Below the pieces are notes generated by a model. It did no database searches. It was not told the origin of the DNA and worked only from the letters and a program-made list of their open reading frames with translations. Source: Neolentinus lepideus HHB14362 ss-1 (taxonomy: Eukaryota; Basidiomycota; Agaricomycetes; Gloeophyllales; Gloeophyllaceae). Taken from it: 36,263 bases of DNA. Below are positions 1 to 9,901 of this stretch, piece by piece. The stretch spans positions 1-36,263 of the forward strand of contig KV425647.1 in assembly GCA_001632425.1 (NCBI GenBank). The letters run 5' to 3'. Position numbers and translations under genes: made by a program. The stretch's first letter is position 1, and every line of letters starts with the position of its first letter.

Positions 1-1160
1 TTTTATATACTTTTTTATACCGTCAAAAGGTAATATATAGTATTACATAATATGACCCCTAAATAGCCCTTATGGTAATATATATAATTATTTACCATTT
101 AAGAGTCGGCAAAGATTTAAAACAAACTCGCTTACAAAATGTTTCTCGGAGAAAATATTTTGCTATCAGTTTTGCTCGATGTTTAACTATAGATATTCAA
201 GCGATCTTGAAGGTAATAAAATGGATAATATTTCGTCCAGTCTGTTGACTATTCCCTTAGTATATACTTTTCTCTTTGACAGAATGGTTTGCCAAAGTAA
301 TTATATGGGATATCCATTTTGATCAACATTTTGCAGGTCCTCAAAGAGTGAGACTCCCGCAGTGCATGCTGTTCCGACGTTCCAACGAGCTGCTTATGGT
401 CTACTCCGGAACACATATGTAGTCTCTTCGAACACGATGGAATCCATCAATTTAGAGAAATAATCACTATGGACTATGGACAGCATGGTGTTCGGGTCTC
501 AGATCACTGACGCCGACAGATCCAGACCCTGCGAGTAAATTATATATTCAATAATATATTCATTTATTATATCCTGACATACTGTCTCCCGGCGCCCTAA
601 TATGCTGTTCAATCCTCTGAATTAATTCGAGCAGTGAGTTACTTGCGATGTCTGGCCTCATTTGTTCCATACTTATGATAAGAACTAGTGAATTGAGATA
701 TTCTCCAATAGCACAAAATTACGGTATCCATCGACATAAAGACGTTCTCTTGCCTGCGACATCACCCCTTTGCATATAATTATTTAGGAGCATTCCTACA
801 TCCATTCAAAGTTTCAGACACACTTGCAACAACGTTTAGTGACGTATGTATGCCAAAGAAATGCAGACTGTGACGGAACAACCTGTGGTAGAACAATTTA
901 GGACAATAGAAACAAGTGATTCGCCTCTGTGACCGGAGACCTTGAGTCTGCTTAGACTTCAGTCTTGGATCGCAAAGGGAACGATGAGACCGCACTTTAC
1001 AGATCTTCGTGGCGAGCGGTGGTGACTGGCGCAAAGCTCTCAAGCTGTACACACTCTAACGAGAGCAAGGGACGAGACGAGTCTTTATGCATCGTTGCAA
1101 GCATTGACAAACGCCGACACAGCTAGTGGATCCTCTGTTCTGGATCAACATACGATACAC
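1..1160. other. No supported gene; AT-rich start and a duplicated segment
   Basis: The first 330 bases are AT-rich and show no convincing coding frame. From about 395 to 620 the sequence is recognisably related to 12125-12330 (shared runs such as gagcctcttcgaa-like, tagagaaat, atcactatggac and the ata-rich stretch before it). That places this stretch as the counterpart of the upstream flank of the F-box gene at 9902-11704. A 90-codon minus-strand frame at 780-1052 has no recognisable features and I do not call it a gene. Confidence 0.4.
395..620. repeat. Dispersed duplicate of the 12125-12330 segment
   Basis: Same order of short identical runs as in 12125-12330, with substitutions and small indels, including the AT-rich block ending in cattta/cgttt-ttatatc. 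In the second copy this segment lies just upstream of the intact F-box gene, so this is probably the orphan upstream flank of a lost F-box copy. Confidence 0.6.
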
Positions 1161-1249
1161 AACTCTATCCAGAATATCTCGTTACAATCGCGAATACTAA
1201 AGCACTCGGTAGGGGATGCCGGCATAAAGTAGTCAAATATTCCGCATGA

Positions 1250-1565
1250 GAAGTGGGAAGAGGCGATCTGGACGTCGACGTCGACGACTTCGAAATTGGA
1301 GAGTTCTCAGCCTGCAATGCGGGTTGGTAGAGCGTAGTCACGATCAGGAGGCCAGTGACAAAAGGTATCAGTGAGAAAATGAAGAAGAGAGATAGGACCC
1401 AAGAACGGATGGAAGGAGAGAACATTTACATGGGGCGATGAATGCACAACGACTTAAGCACTCACCCCGACCGACGCAACATGCCCAACGCTCAACAAAG
1501 CAATATCCTACTTCAAGTCCTTGCGGTACCGCAACAGAGAATTTCTGGTGGGGTCGACGTTAAGG
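1250..1565 (-). pseudogene. NIS1-like secreted protein, copy A, 3' relic
   Basis: This is the last two exons of the NIS1-like family also found at 13757-14406 and 29083-29736. It shows the coding end of exon 2 (bases about 1466-1565), a GTGAGT donor at 1460-1465, an intron of 154 nt, an acceptor ending at 1312 and a final exon from 1311 downward. It is broken several ways. An extra T in exon 2 shifts the frame, one base is missing in the last exon just after the ENSP codons, and the normal stop is lost. The first exon, signal peptide and half of exon 2 are missing: homology jumps near 1565-1570 from the middle of the gene straight to its upstream flank (matching about 29770-29880). No functional product is expected. 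The family assignment rests on copy B. Confidence 0.65.
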
Positions 1566-1884
1566 GTAGACTAATTGAGATTGAGCTACATAAGCTCGGT
1601 CAAAGACGTCCTGAGTCAAAGGAAAGGCCAAGGCGGTCATGGGTAGGTCTCGAATATTGTGTCATATTAAAGTCTGCTTGACCTATTTCTGCCATATACA
1701 TAGCATGTTGCCACAACTGACATCAGGTAGAACAAGCCGTGGCCAAGCTAATCATCAACGACTCTGAAGCGGAGTAAACCAAAATACCAAATGTAGCGCT
1801 CGAAGTGGATCTCCGCTTCATATCGAGACTTGATCATCGGAGCCGCGGAGTCAGACCTTTATGGCTATTTGTGGCGTGAACGTG

Positions 1885-2565
1885 TGGCTGCGTGGAGTCT
1901 ATCGATGAGTCGCAATTTTCAGCGTCCATCTTGTCTCAGTTCACAGCAGTGAATGCCCATCTTTTCCAGCCTCGCTAGGTCATCAACTTACCGTCGGGCT
2001 CCCGTGGAGGGCGATGTAGCAGGATGTAAACCATTGCAAAGGCCTTTGGTCGTAGGGGATGAAAGTATTGTCGAAACCATCCCTTTCTGAGACGCTCGAT
2101 ACCCTCACTATGTTCAAAAGGGTCATTCAGCTACATTTATGTGTTGGATTTTTTGCTAGGAGGACGTTGGAAGTGGATGCAGGGGCCGTCACCATGGTTG
2201 GGTACGCGCAGATTGTGTTCTCGGGAAATGACGCTGATACAATCATCTATCAAGCAGGTTCAGTGTGCTGCTTCGCCGCTGTGGAACACTAACAGGAGCG
2301 GTTGACGCCTTCTCGTTTAATCGATAGGAAAGCCATTGGCCGCGTTTCTCGATCGTACTTCGAGCTGTGAACCGGTTAGGACCGATGCACTGACATAGGC
2401 CAGGTAGCACTTCTTGTGCTTACTTTGTACAGGAATGCGAGATACCCCGCTAGATACACTCATCACCGTATGTGATTCTGAAGACGGGAGGGATCGTATC
2501 TAAGGCGTTATCAACGCCAATGTGAATGTTGATTAATAGTCATCGGGCTATTTACTACTATGAAA
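1885..2565. repeat. Unassigned block Q, copy a
   Basis: This segment is homologous to 30095-30780 and, more weakly, to 14800-15450. The best conserved part (about 2155-2265) reads open on the plus strand with the motif YAQIVFSGNDADTIIYQ. It also reads on the minus strand as LIDDCISVISRE, followed in another frame by a stretch ending in EKRGQWLSYRL that resembles EKRGRRLAYRL of copy c. Conservation in both directions means the coding strand cannot be decided by eye. In every copy it sits between the NIS1-like gene and the F-box gene. I do not recognise a family. Confidence 0.5.
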
Positions 2566-2876
2566 GGTGAGCAGAAGAAACGTCTGATGGGAGTGTTATC
2601 GCTGAACTGCAATCGACTCCTCTAGCAGGCTCTCGAGACCTGACACTTCTTTGCAATTGTTAACTTTGTTCAAAAGCGAGACTCTTTCGGGCCTTGGCTT
2701 ATTGTTCAGCATAAATCCATTCTAGTTCCTCAGATCAAAGCGTTGCTAAAGCATTATGAACATCAGAGAACTGGAAAAACTAGTGAAATTCCGAAGCGGC
2801 AGCACCCCAAACCCGAGCTGATCATCCATTTTTGTGGTCTAAGAATTGACCGAGTCCTCAATACTAATCGCAGACT

Positions 2877-4502
2877 TCAATAGTCTGGATCCTTTTCATC
2901 CTCCTCCGTGTCAGCCAGATATCCGGCTCCTCCATCATCCCAGAGTTCGATCTCATCCTCCCCGTCCTCGTCCCAATCCACGTTCTTCCTCCCAAACACT
3001 CTCCGGAGCCGCCCGACGTCTTCATTGAAGACATTGACGCACTCCCGTACTGTAAGTCTTATTGTCTTTTGCGGTTTCCCGCTGAGCTGATGAGGCTTTA
3101 GAAGCCTTTCTATGAAGTTTTCCCCAACGCTGATGCTGTTGACGTACGACGTTGGTCGGAACCAATGTCATAAGGCAACATCTCGGAGCACTGGGAACAA
3201 CGGATGTCGGATTGTCCCTGGTGCATCCGGGACAAACATGCCATCCGCAAAAGCGGTGCTGTGTTCTCCCGAAATCTCGAGACTTGTTATGCCAGGCATC
3301 GACAAGAACAGCGAAACCCAGGCAACGAGTTCATCGGTGGTATCCCCTCTCGCATTATCAACCGTCAGGTGCGTGACTGCGGTCGTGCGGCGCAGCAGGT
3401 AGGTACGTAGCATGTGTACCACAATCTGCTCCTGCTCTATTCCGAACCCGTCGAACCAGAAACGTATACCTCCCGACTGCATCTCATGCGTCGTACCACT
3501 AGCGTCTGGTGTCAGCATGCAGTATGAGGTTCCTGGCTCTTGAGTGACGAGTGTCCAGCCTTTGATCGGTGTCCGTCCGTTAATGTAGGCGACAATTTCT
3601 CCAGCAGCCTCGAATTTATGGTTGAGGTTGCCATATGGGATAATCTTGAAGCATGGACATCCCAAAGACGGTGCGTCCAGCGTCCAAAATATCTCTATCT
3701 CCGTGGGGCCACAAAATGTGTAGACAACCAGAGATGTTAAGACAGGTAGGTGAACCGCCTGACGAGTGTTGGGACTCCGCGCCATCTGGACACCCAGTGT
3801 CAGTGACTCCAGGACTACCGTCTCCCGTAGGATGTCCATGACTTGAGAAATGGTGGGAGACGACTCGACATTGACAAGCGTCAGCGACGTTAACTGTGGT
3901 AAGGACGGGAGGAGGAGGGATCTGAGGTCATCGTAGTGAAAGCCAGAGAACCAGAGTCTCAGAAACTTGTCGGAGATGAAACGTCGGGATAGGACGTCGG
4001 TGTGCTCTATGCCCAAGCTCTCCCTCCGCACCTCTAACTCCTCTAGGTTTGGGGTCTGACTGTAGATAGTGGCCCACTCCAGCCTTTCCCAGACAGCCCG
4101 TGAGATGTCCGTTAGCCGTAGTGACCGTAGTCTAGCGGCATGGTCCATAATCATATCCAGCTTTGTAACATCTGAGGTGCTGTCCGCGCTTGCCAGAGTC
4201 CCTTTGATGGTCAAAGGCCGGTTTCTAGATCGAGCGAGGAAAATCTGGAGCGACTCGATGCTCCCTATAACTACCTCGGCCCATACTTCAGCATGCCGCT
4301 GTATTGCGTTTCTCCACTTCCGACATACTCCAAGGATGGGGAACCATTTTCGTGCCGGGGCTGGTTCGTCTTCTTGAGTCTTCACGCCTTCGACCACATA
4401 CGAGGCTATATCGCCAATGATATGTTCAGGCGCATCTCGTATGAATAGTTTTGGCGGGCGATAGTTGCTCATGTCCACATCGGCTGCCTTCGTCGTCGTC
4501 AT
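2877..4502 (-). pseudogene. F-box/LRR-like protein, interrupted by one in-frame TGA
   Basis: This is a close paralogue of the intact gene at 31101-32717. From the ATG at 4502-4500 the frame is open for 444 codons to a TGA at 3168-3170, then open for a further 96 codons to the same terminal TGA as the paralogue (2877-2879). At the stop the paralogue has AGA (Arg), so one base change explains it. A neighbouring CTT codon is also missing, without frame loss. The N-terminal third shows an F-box-like segment (residues about 13-70, with RDAPEHIIGDIASYV and VCRKWRNAI) followed by leucine-rich repeat-like sequence. The region beyond the stop holds the acidic tail with the LWDDGGAGYLADTEED motif. Family role: F-box proteins bind Skp1 and present substrates to SCF ubiquitin ligases. 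The truncated product would keep the F-box and lose the tail. I chose the ATG after the leader intron, not the GTG upstream. A sequencing error at one base remains possible. Confidence 0.85.
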
Positions 4503-4505
4503 CTT

Positions 4506-4560
4506 CTGCACGGGCCGGTGGTGAGACTCAGAGTGGCAGACGAAAATGCAAAAGACTTAC
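4506..4560 (-). other. 5'-leader intron of the F-box copy at 2877-4502
   Basis: Donor GTAAGT begins at 4560 and acceptor GTGCAG ends at 4506, giving 55 nt. The next bases are AAG then the ATG at 4502. The paralogue at 31101-32717 has an intron of identical length in the same place. Confidence 0.8.
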
Positions 4561-5080
4561 ATTGTTGTTGGGATGATACGTAGGATGAGGTCTTCAGAGA
4601 TACAAGTTATATAGTACTCTTGAGGATTTGTAGATTCTTTTGTATGCGAGCTATTGATGTCGCTTGGTGAGTAGCCGTCGATGTCGATGCCGTGGTAGGC
4701 CAATGATATAGTATTCACTGTCTAGTAGCACTGGCGGCTCAGAAACAATAGGATTCACCAAGAGATATTGTTAGAGTAGCGATTTAAATAGAGAGAATAG
4801 ACTGTAACAGAACGCAGGTAAGAAGAAGAAGGGAGATGCGGTGTAGCACCTTTCAACCAGTGACCACGGCCCAGCACGTGACCGTGTGGCAGACTCTGGG
4901 CACCATTCTCTGTAGTTCTCCTTTGAAAGCTCTGTACGAATATCGCGAATTCAACGGCACTATCCCCGCTTCAATCTGTCTCGGTTTATCTAATGCAGGG
5001 TAGATTAAGTAGTCTCAAATGTTACTCTCTTTAAAATATTCTCCAAGTCTGAACCTCATCTGCTTACACTAGTCTCCGTC
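4561..5080 (-). promoter_or_regulatory. Upstream region of the F-box copy, with GCACGTGAC box
   Basis: No gene is seen here. The stretch aligns with 32776-33220, the upstream region of the second F-box paralogue. It contains GCACGTGAC at 4874-4882, 372 bp upstream of the ATG, with a CCTTTCAACC element on its 5' side on the plus strand. A tatttaaat stretch near 4783-4791 could act as a TATA-like element on the minus strand. The CACGTG core is the classical E-box bound by bHLH proteins such as Cbf1 or Pho4 in yeast. Which factor acts here is unknown. Confidence 0.55.
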
Positions 5081-5340
5081 ATGCGACCAACATTGCTTGC
5101 TGTAGTCATACGGAAGAATAGCGACGACGACGATCCTGAAGATCCTGAAGAGGAAGCATTCTTAGATTATGGAGGTACTAGATTGTATACCAGTCTCCGA
5201 CTCAACCACACCGCTCTGAGAAAGAGGCTTTGTATATGCAGTGAACTGCCTCGTGTTCGCGAACACAAGGAGAACGTGGGTTTGAACCCTCACATTCGAG
5301 CGACACTTTACATCCTTCCAAATGTCGGGTTCTGATCGAT
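5081..5340 (+). pseudogene. Orphan F-box-family tail fused to a repeated segment
   Basis: The first part, IRKNSDDDDPEDPEEEAFL, matches the acidic tail relic near 34040-34110 (IWKNSADGDDTDIPEEEVF). From about 5190 the frame continues as TSLRLNHTALRKRL, which matches TSLRLKHTALRKRL at 34450-34500, so the two pieces were copied together. No F-box body precedes it. An 84-codon open frame covers it, but an independent gene is unlikely. Confidence 0.5.
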
Positions 5341-5462
5341 TAGGTGATAACATGGTTGCTACCTTTGGCGGTCAGCAAAATAGAGAGAGAAACACTACTT
5401 TTATCGGTGAAAGCAGCAGTCTTGCCATGAGGAGAGGGTAAACAATAAGTGCGCACCTAAAC

Positions 5463-5680
5463 ATGAAAACACCATGCGTTCGGATCAATATCCGTCCTGT
5501 CGGTCGGGACTCAGCGCTGGCTCGGATATGGATCTTCTTCGGGGCGACGTCAAGAGTTGCTACCCACACCGTCAGATACGGTCCATTGACATATTTCAGT
5601 CTTCGCCCCCAGAATAATGCTGATGTCGACGATTGCTGCTCTCAGGGGTCGATATGAGAAAGTCAAAAGTCGAAATCCGA
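5463..5680. repeat. Dispersed repeat, also at 22105-22300 and 34695-34830
   Basis: Shared landmarks are gcgcacctaaacat, gtccgtcctgt, gctcggata, ggggcgacgtcaagag and, in two copies, gtcttcgcccc. No family could be recognised in any frame. The segment belongs to block III and always lies upstream of a plus-strand F-box tail relic. Confidence 0.6.
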
Positions 5681-5879
5681 AAATCCTTGTACCTGCCCCG
5701 AGCCAGACGGCTCTTTCATCCGGCTCGGAAGTGCACTCCAGTTCGACAGTTTCTGTCCTAAGCTGAGATGAATAGGGAGGCGGTGGTGGAAACCTGCCTG
5801 CAATGGTACGAGCAAAGTATAGGCAGACATGACCGTCGGGCTGCTGAAGTCTCATCAGTCGTGAGAGAACTAGCGCAGC

Positions 5880-6027
5880 AAATGACACTTGCCACTCGCA
5901 AGTGCCTCGATATATCGCGCAGATCGAGGACGCACTCACAAGAGGAGACATGGAGTGGGACGGGGAAGACAAAGATGATCCCGAAGAGGATGAGAGCGTG
6001 GATCGTGAAGGATCCTTCTCCTGACTA
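5880..6027 (+). pseudogene. Orphan F-box-family C-terminal tail
   Basis: The plus-strand frame reads AQIEDALTRGDMEWDG followed by a run rich in Asp and Glu (DDPEEDESVD) and a TGA at 6025-6027. It matches the C-terminal region of the F-box family (compare EVELLRYAFTSEGVEWDG in the intact gene at 9902-11704). The body of the gene is absent upstream. Similar tails lie near 22590, 23395, 34000 and 34860. Confidence 0.6.
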
Positions 6028-6069
6028 ATGGATCAGCAAACTAGCGTATTAGAACCAGGAAACGAGAGT

Positions 6070-7250
6070 TATACATGCAAAGTGGTCTGAGGTGTCATTT
6101 CAGTGTCGTCGCAATCCGAAGACTTCAGCTGGACACTGGCATTCTGCAATTTTCCTTAGAGATTCATTTAGTGTCTCTGATAATGTTTAGTTACTCACTC
6201 GACCGACGTGAAATAGTCCTGCTCATACGACCATACCTGCGGACCATGAGCCTCACCGAATCGCAAAAAACTTGGTACTAAAGCCTTCAATACCAGCAAG
6301 ACAACAATAATGTGCTGACAATACGGTGAACCGACGCTTAGCCACAGCGAAACAATAGAACTTACATCAGGTCATGTCAAGAAGCGGTGTTCCACTATTT
6401 CGCTGCAATATCAGAGACGTCGTGGTATATACTGCAGTGATGGACGTTGTCCCCCGAAGAGCTCGTAGACCGTCACAGCACCCACGTGCCCAGTACTCCA
6501 GACATTTGGAGCAATTCGAGATCAGTACGTCGAGACTGCTGAACTTTACCAAGGAGAAAAATCTCGTTTTCTTGCTTCTAAAAACGTCGGTACTATTGGG
6601 CCACCCACCTCCGTTGCTGAATCCAACGTGCGGCATCCAGCCAGCCCTCAGAGCTCCTGCCGACAAACTGATGGCACCGCGGTGCACGTTGTGGGGGGAG
6701 GAAGTGCACCAGACGTGGTAATCCAGGGGTTTAAATGATGTACTTTCCCTGTGCTAGCGCATTCCACAAAATTAACGTAGTTACCTATGTGCTTGATACG
6801 GGAGTATTGCCAAAGGCCGATACGTCCAATCATACCATCGCCTTCCCATCCGCTCAATGGCTATGAACTGGGCACCACTTCCTCGACTCTCGAAAATACT
6901 ACAGACCTAAGCAGTGTTGTACGATCCTCCGGGACATTACGTTATTGCGAGACGTAAGCCCTCTGATATGATCGAGGAGCAGAGTCCGTCTAGAGCAAAT
7001 GTTTGATGCAGTGCGCGCACGGGCCTTTGATCAACTCGAGATTTACAAGCAGATATACGACATACAGCGCCTGTGGAGGAACAAAAAGAGAGCAGGTAGC
7101 AAGTTGCAGACGTATGGCGAGTGTCCTCTCGCCATGATGTCAGCCTCATAGAGCCAAATAGATACAAAGGAAGTCTGTGATTGGTCCGGGGAGAAGCGGT
7201 CGTTGACTTTCTTTACTGTTGCGCTCAGCCCACTCCCTTTGTTTCATGCC
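6070..7250 (-). pseudogene. Unrecognised family Y, copy 1, deleted and decayed
   Basis: This is homologous to 23560-24960 and 35020-36263. Shared pieces on the minus strand are a 5' part with LFGSMRL (near 7140-7155), a CCACAG acceptor followed by GCGCTGTATG (near 7070), and a terminal piece encoding TTTSLILQRNSG with a GTAAGT donor near 6365. The middle of the gene seen in copy 2 (about 24450-24830) is missing, and stops occur in all frames. I do not recognise the protein family. Confidence 0.45.
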
Positions 7251-7334
7251 ATTGCTCAGGATGCACATCTAGAAGGGCAGGTGTAAGATGTAAGACAAGG
7301 TCCTTCCAAATGTTAGAGGCAATCTACTAGTACG

Positions 7335-8100
7335 TTGATGCCTTTCCGTCCTCTTCCTCATCTTCTCCCGCAGTTGGCCTTGTTCTGTCACTTCCTTCAT
7401 TGTATAGGTTCACGACTCCCCCATCGTTCTAAGTCACCTGTGCATCAAAGCATGCCAGCACGTCCTCCTCAAGCGTCTCAGACAATTGATGCTCCGATTC
7501 CGCCAGCGTTAGCGCAATTAAATCAGCCGTGTCCAACGTCGTGATATCCAACCCAGAGCTGGGGCTGTATCGCTTATAAGCGCACCACAGATTCATCCTC
7601 CAGGTACGCTTCTTGACCGTATACCCTATCTTCATCCACAGTATTTGCGGAAGATTTGGTCTACGGGCTCGAAGCGTTCTCAGCTACTGGGTTAATTTCA
7701 CGGTTCTGCAAGATACCTCGGCCGCTCGCACCCTCATCTACTCCGCCCTGTTGTATACACGAACACCGTTGCTACCTCCGTCGCAAGTCTCGTCGATCGT
7801 CCTATGCCTGGTACATGCCGACTGTCTTGTCATCAAGCTCCGAAATCTTGTAGTCGCGATTTGCGTGAGAAGGGAAACGCTTTAGTGGCCTGCAGACCAA
7901 GCGTTGACGTGATTGCTACATTGGTTCCCAGGTCTCCCGGCGTGACTCGCACGCAAAATGCACGTTTGTTCAGATGCATCTCTTTCTCTCTCGGCGTGAG
8001 TTCATCAATCCTCGTCGCTAAACTGTTTGCGCGAAATCTCCAACGCGTCAATGTCATCTATTCTTTCACTGTCTGCTTCATCGATCTCGGTCCTGGATAG
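7335..8100 (-). pseudogene. Unrecognised family Z, copy 1
   Basis: This is homologous to 25030-25797. Minus-strand pieces conserved between the copies are TLGLQATKAFPFSRKSRLQDFG (copy 2: TLGLRATPVFLSRRKPRLQDFG), NASSP...SSANTV, and LAESEHQLSETLEE (copy 2: LAESEHQWPETLEE), each in its own short open stretch separated by stops. At 8012-8098 a further minus-strand frame reads EIDEADSERIDDIDALEIS and ends in FSDED, an acidic terminus. The order is consistent with one multi-exon minus-strand gene, but the splice sites are not convincing in this copy. The function is unknown. Confidence 0.4.
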
Positions 8101-8109
8101 CCAGCGCGA

Positions 8110-8480
8110 GTGTCTGCGTCGTCCGCGGCACCTCTTCACCTTGGTCGTCTTCATCCACTCCATCATTGCCTACTCCGCCCCCATCCTCTGCATCATCACC
8201 CACGTGCCGGACATCGCACACATATTAATTGCACATGTCCCCAACATCTGTGCACCTTCATCATCTTCATTCCGTTCCTTGGAATCGTGCCAACCCTCCT
8301 TCCGATCCCATCCCCCACTCGTGAAAGCGAACCAAAGCAACTCATCCTCGTAGTGAGCGATGTTTCAGCTCTCTCGAATAGTAAGGTTTCTTAGTTATCG
8401 CATGACTTAAAGAGCTTTATCAGGTTCCCTATCAAGCTGCAGTCGCGGATGTTCATCCTTGGTCGAAACCAAAACGTCAC
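8110..8480 (-). pseudogene. F-box-family C-terminal relic, minus strand
   Basis: The stretch aligns with the last 380 bases of the intact gene at 9902-11704. The clearest match is atcctcgtagtgagcgatgt followed by ttcagctctctcgaatagtaag, against the same run with cagctctctcggatagtaag near 10225-10268. Alternating cc/tc-rich blocks correspond to the acidic tail on the other strand. The rest of the gene is absent. Confidence 0.6.
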
Positions 8481-9901
8481 GTACCTCTTCTGCTCGGGGT
8501 TGCGCTGACTCGCCACATCAACAACTACACGTCAACATTTGACCTCTTGTATGATGGTACGTTCGCGGAGTACGAGAGCCTTTATTTATCTATGAAGTTA
8601 AGGCCAGGCGCGCAATAGGATCGGGACGCGTGATATGGCATGCTGGTATATTTAGAGGACGCAGACTTTGGGGCTATTTGCGGCGTTTCGGCATGACCAG
8701 ACGCGCATGGATAGAGAGAGACGGTACATCGATGGTATCGATACCGTTTTCTTTCATCCCCTTTACCTTCTCCTTTCTTGCTCGGAGAAGTTGAAGCCAC
8801 CGTGGGAGACGTCTCGCGCTCAGTGCTGTGTTGTATAAACCACCGGATCCCACCTAGCCTTTCGTCATAGGAGACGATGACACTCTACTGCCGCTGCAGT
8901 GACATCAGTATGTTTTATCGACGCATCAACAGTACTGACATAATTTCCAGTGTGGAACCAGTTTCTGTGTAACCGCTGGTCCACTGTCTACTGCTTAGGT
9001 GCGCACCCAGTAATAGCTATAAATGAATGTGCCGCTGAGACCTTCATCGATTAAACCAGGAACTCTGTCTCACCCCTCGATCGAGACACACACCACCTCA
9101 CTAAGAGCAGGAATGTCTGCGTATTGGAGCATAGGCGCTGGCACATTGTCGCTAGGTGCGTACCCAGTAATAGCGATGTAAACGAATGGATCTCGAGACC
9201 TTCGTCGACGAAATCAGGAACACTGTCTCACTTCTCACTACTTCCAATTTCTCCTTGTCTGTGCTTCTCTTCACCGTCTCGAAGCTACTGCTCTGTTACT
9301 TTTAGATCGAGTGGCGCGCCGCTCATCGAACGCGATGTCGAACGGCCCCGCGCTATTTTATCTATGCAGTGAATGCCTGGATTTAAGCAGGCCAAGCCCG
9401 CAGAATGCCTCTCTCTATATATCTCCGTCCCTCCGCCTTCGTTCATGAAATCCAGACAACACGCTACACATGCTTGCTCCTGTCTGACTGATGTAGATTC
9501 GGATGGGAACGATCATATATAGCGTATTGTCTACACCAGTGTCATTACGGATTTCACCAGTTCTCTGTGGATGCGTAATCGCATACAATACCAATGGAAT
9601 GCAAGCGGATATTTCCTTAAACCTTGGCGCCGTCTTCAATGGTGAGCTGACACTGGGTTCATTTAGCCCTTCTACGGCGCCGCGAAGGAGACATAGCAGA
9701 TGTCGGGATTGCTCACGCGAGGAACGCATATCTTTCTCAGCGTAAGTTCGTAATCTCTTGTCTCTGCTCAGTCTCGCTGAATCATTGCAGAAGTAGCGTA
9801 CAAAGGGTCTAAAGGATACAGAAGCTTCAAATAAACAACACTTGCAAGCTCGGGTGCCGATGGTATCTATATAACAAGCCTTATAGTACGAATTGTCTGC
9901 T
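8481..9901. other. No supported gene; holds an 80-bp direct repeat
   Basis: I find no coding frame with recognisable features here. The stretch contains the direct repeat pair at 8995-9076 and 9151-9233. The part from about 9400 to 9901 is the 3' flank of the F-box gene. The 270-codon minus-strand frame 9415-10227 runs antiphase over the F-box tail and is not conserved. Confidence 0.4.
8995..9233. repeat. Direct repeat pair, two units of about 82 bp
   Basis: Unit 1 is 8995-9076 and unit 2 is 9151-9233. Both run from ttaggtgcg / ctaggtgcg through acccagtaatagc, gagacctt and cgatt/cgacg to gtctcac. The units differ at scattered positions, so the duplication is not recent. Confidence 0.7.

Noticed and set aside
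1165..1425. An 86-aa protein with an N-terminal hydrophobic segment
   Set aside because: Its first half is intron 2 of the NIS1-like relic and its second half is the last exon read out of frame.
5276..5293. T-arm-like sequence gtgggtttgaaccctcac suggesting a tRNA
   Set aside because: The stem does not pair properly for a T arm, no other arm is present, and the duplicate at 34545-34560 does not keep it.
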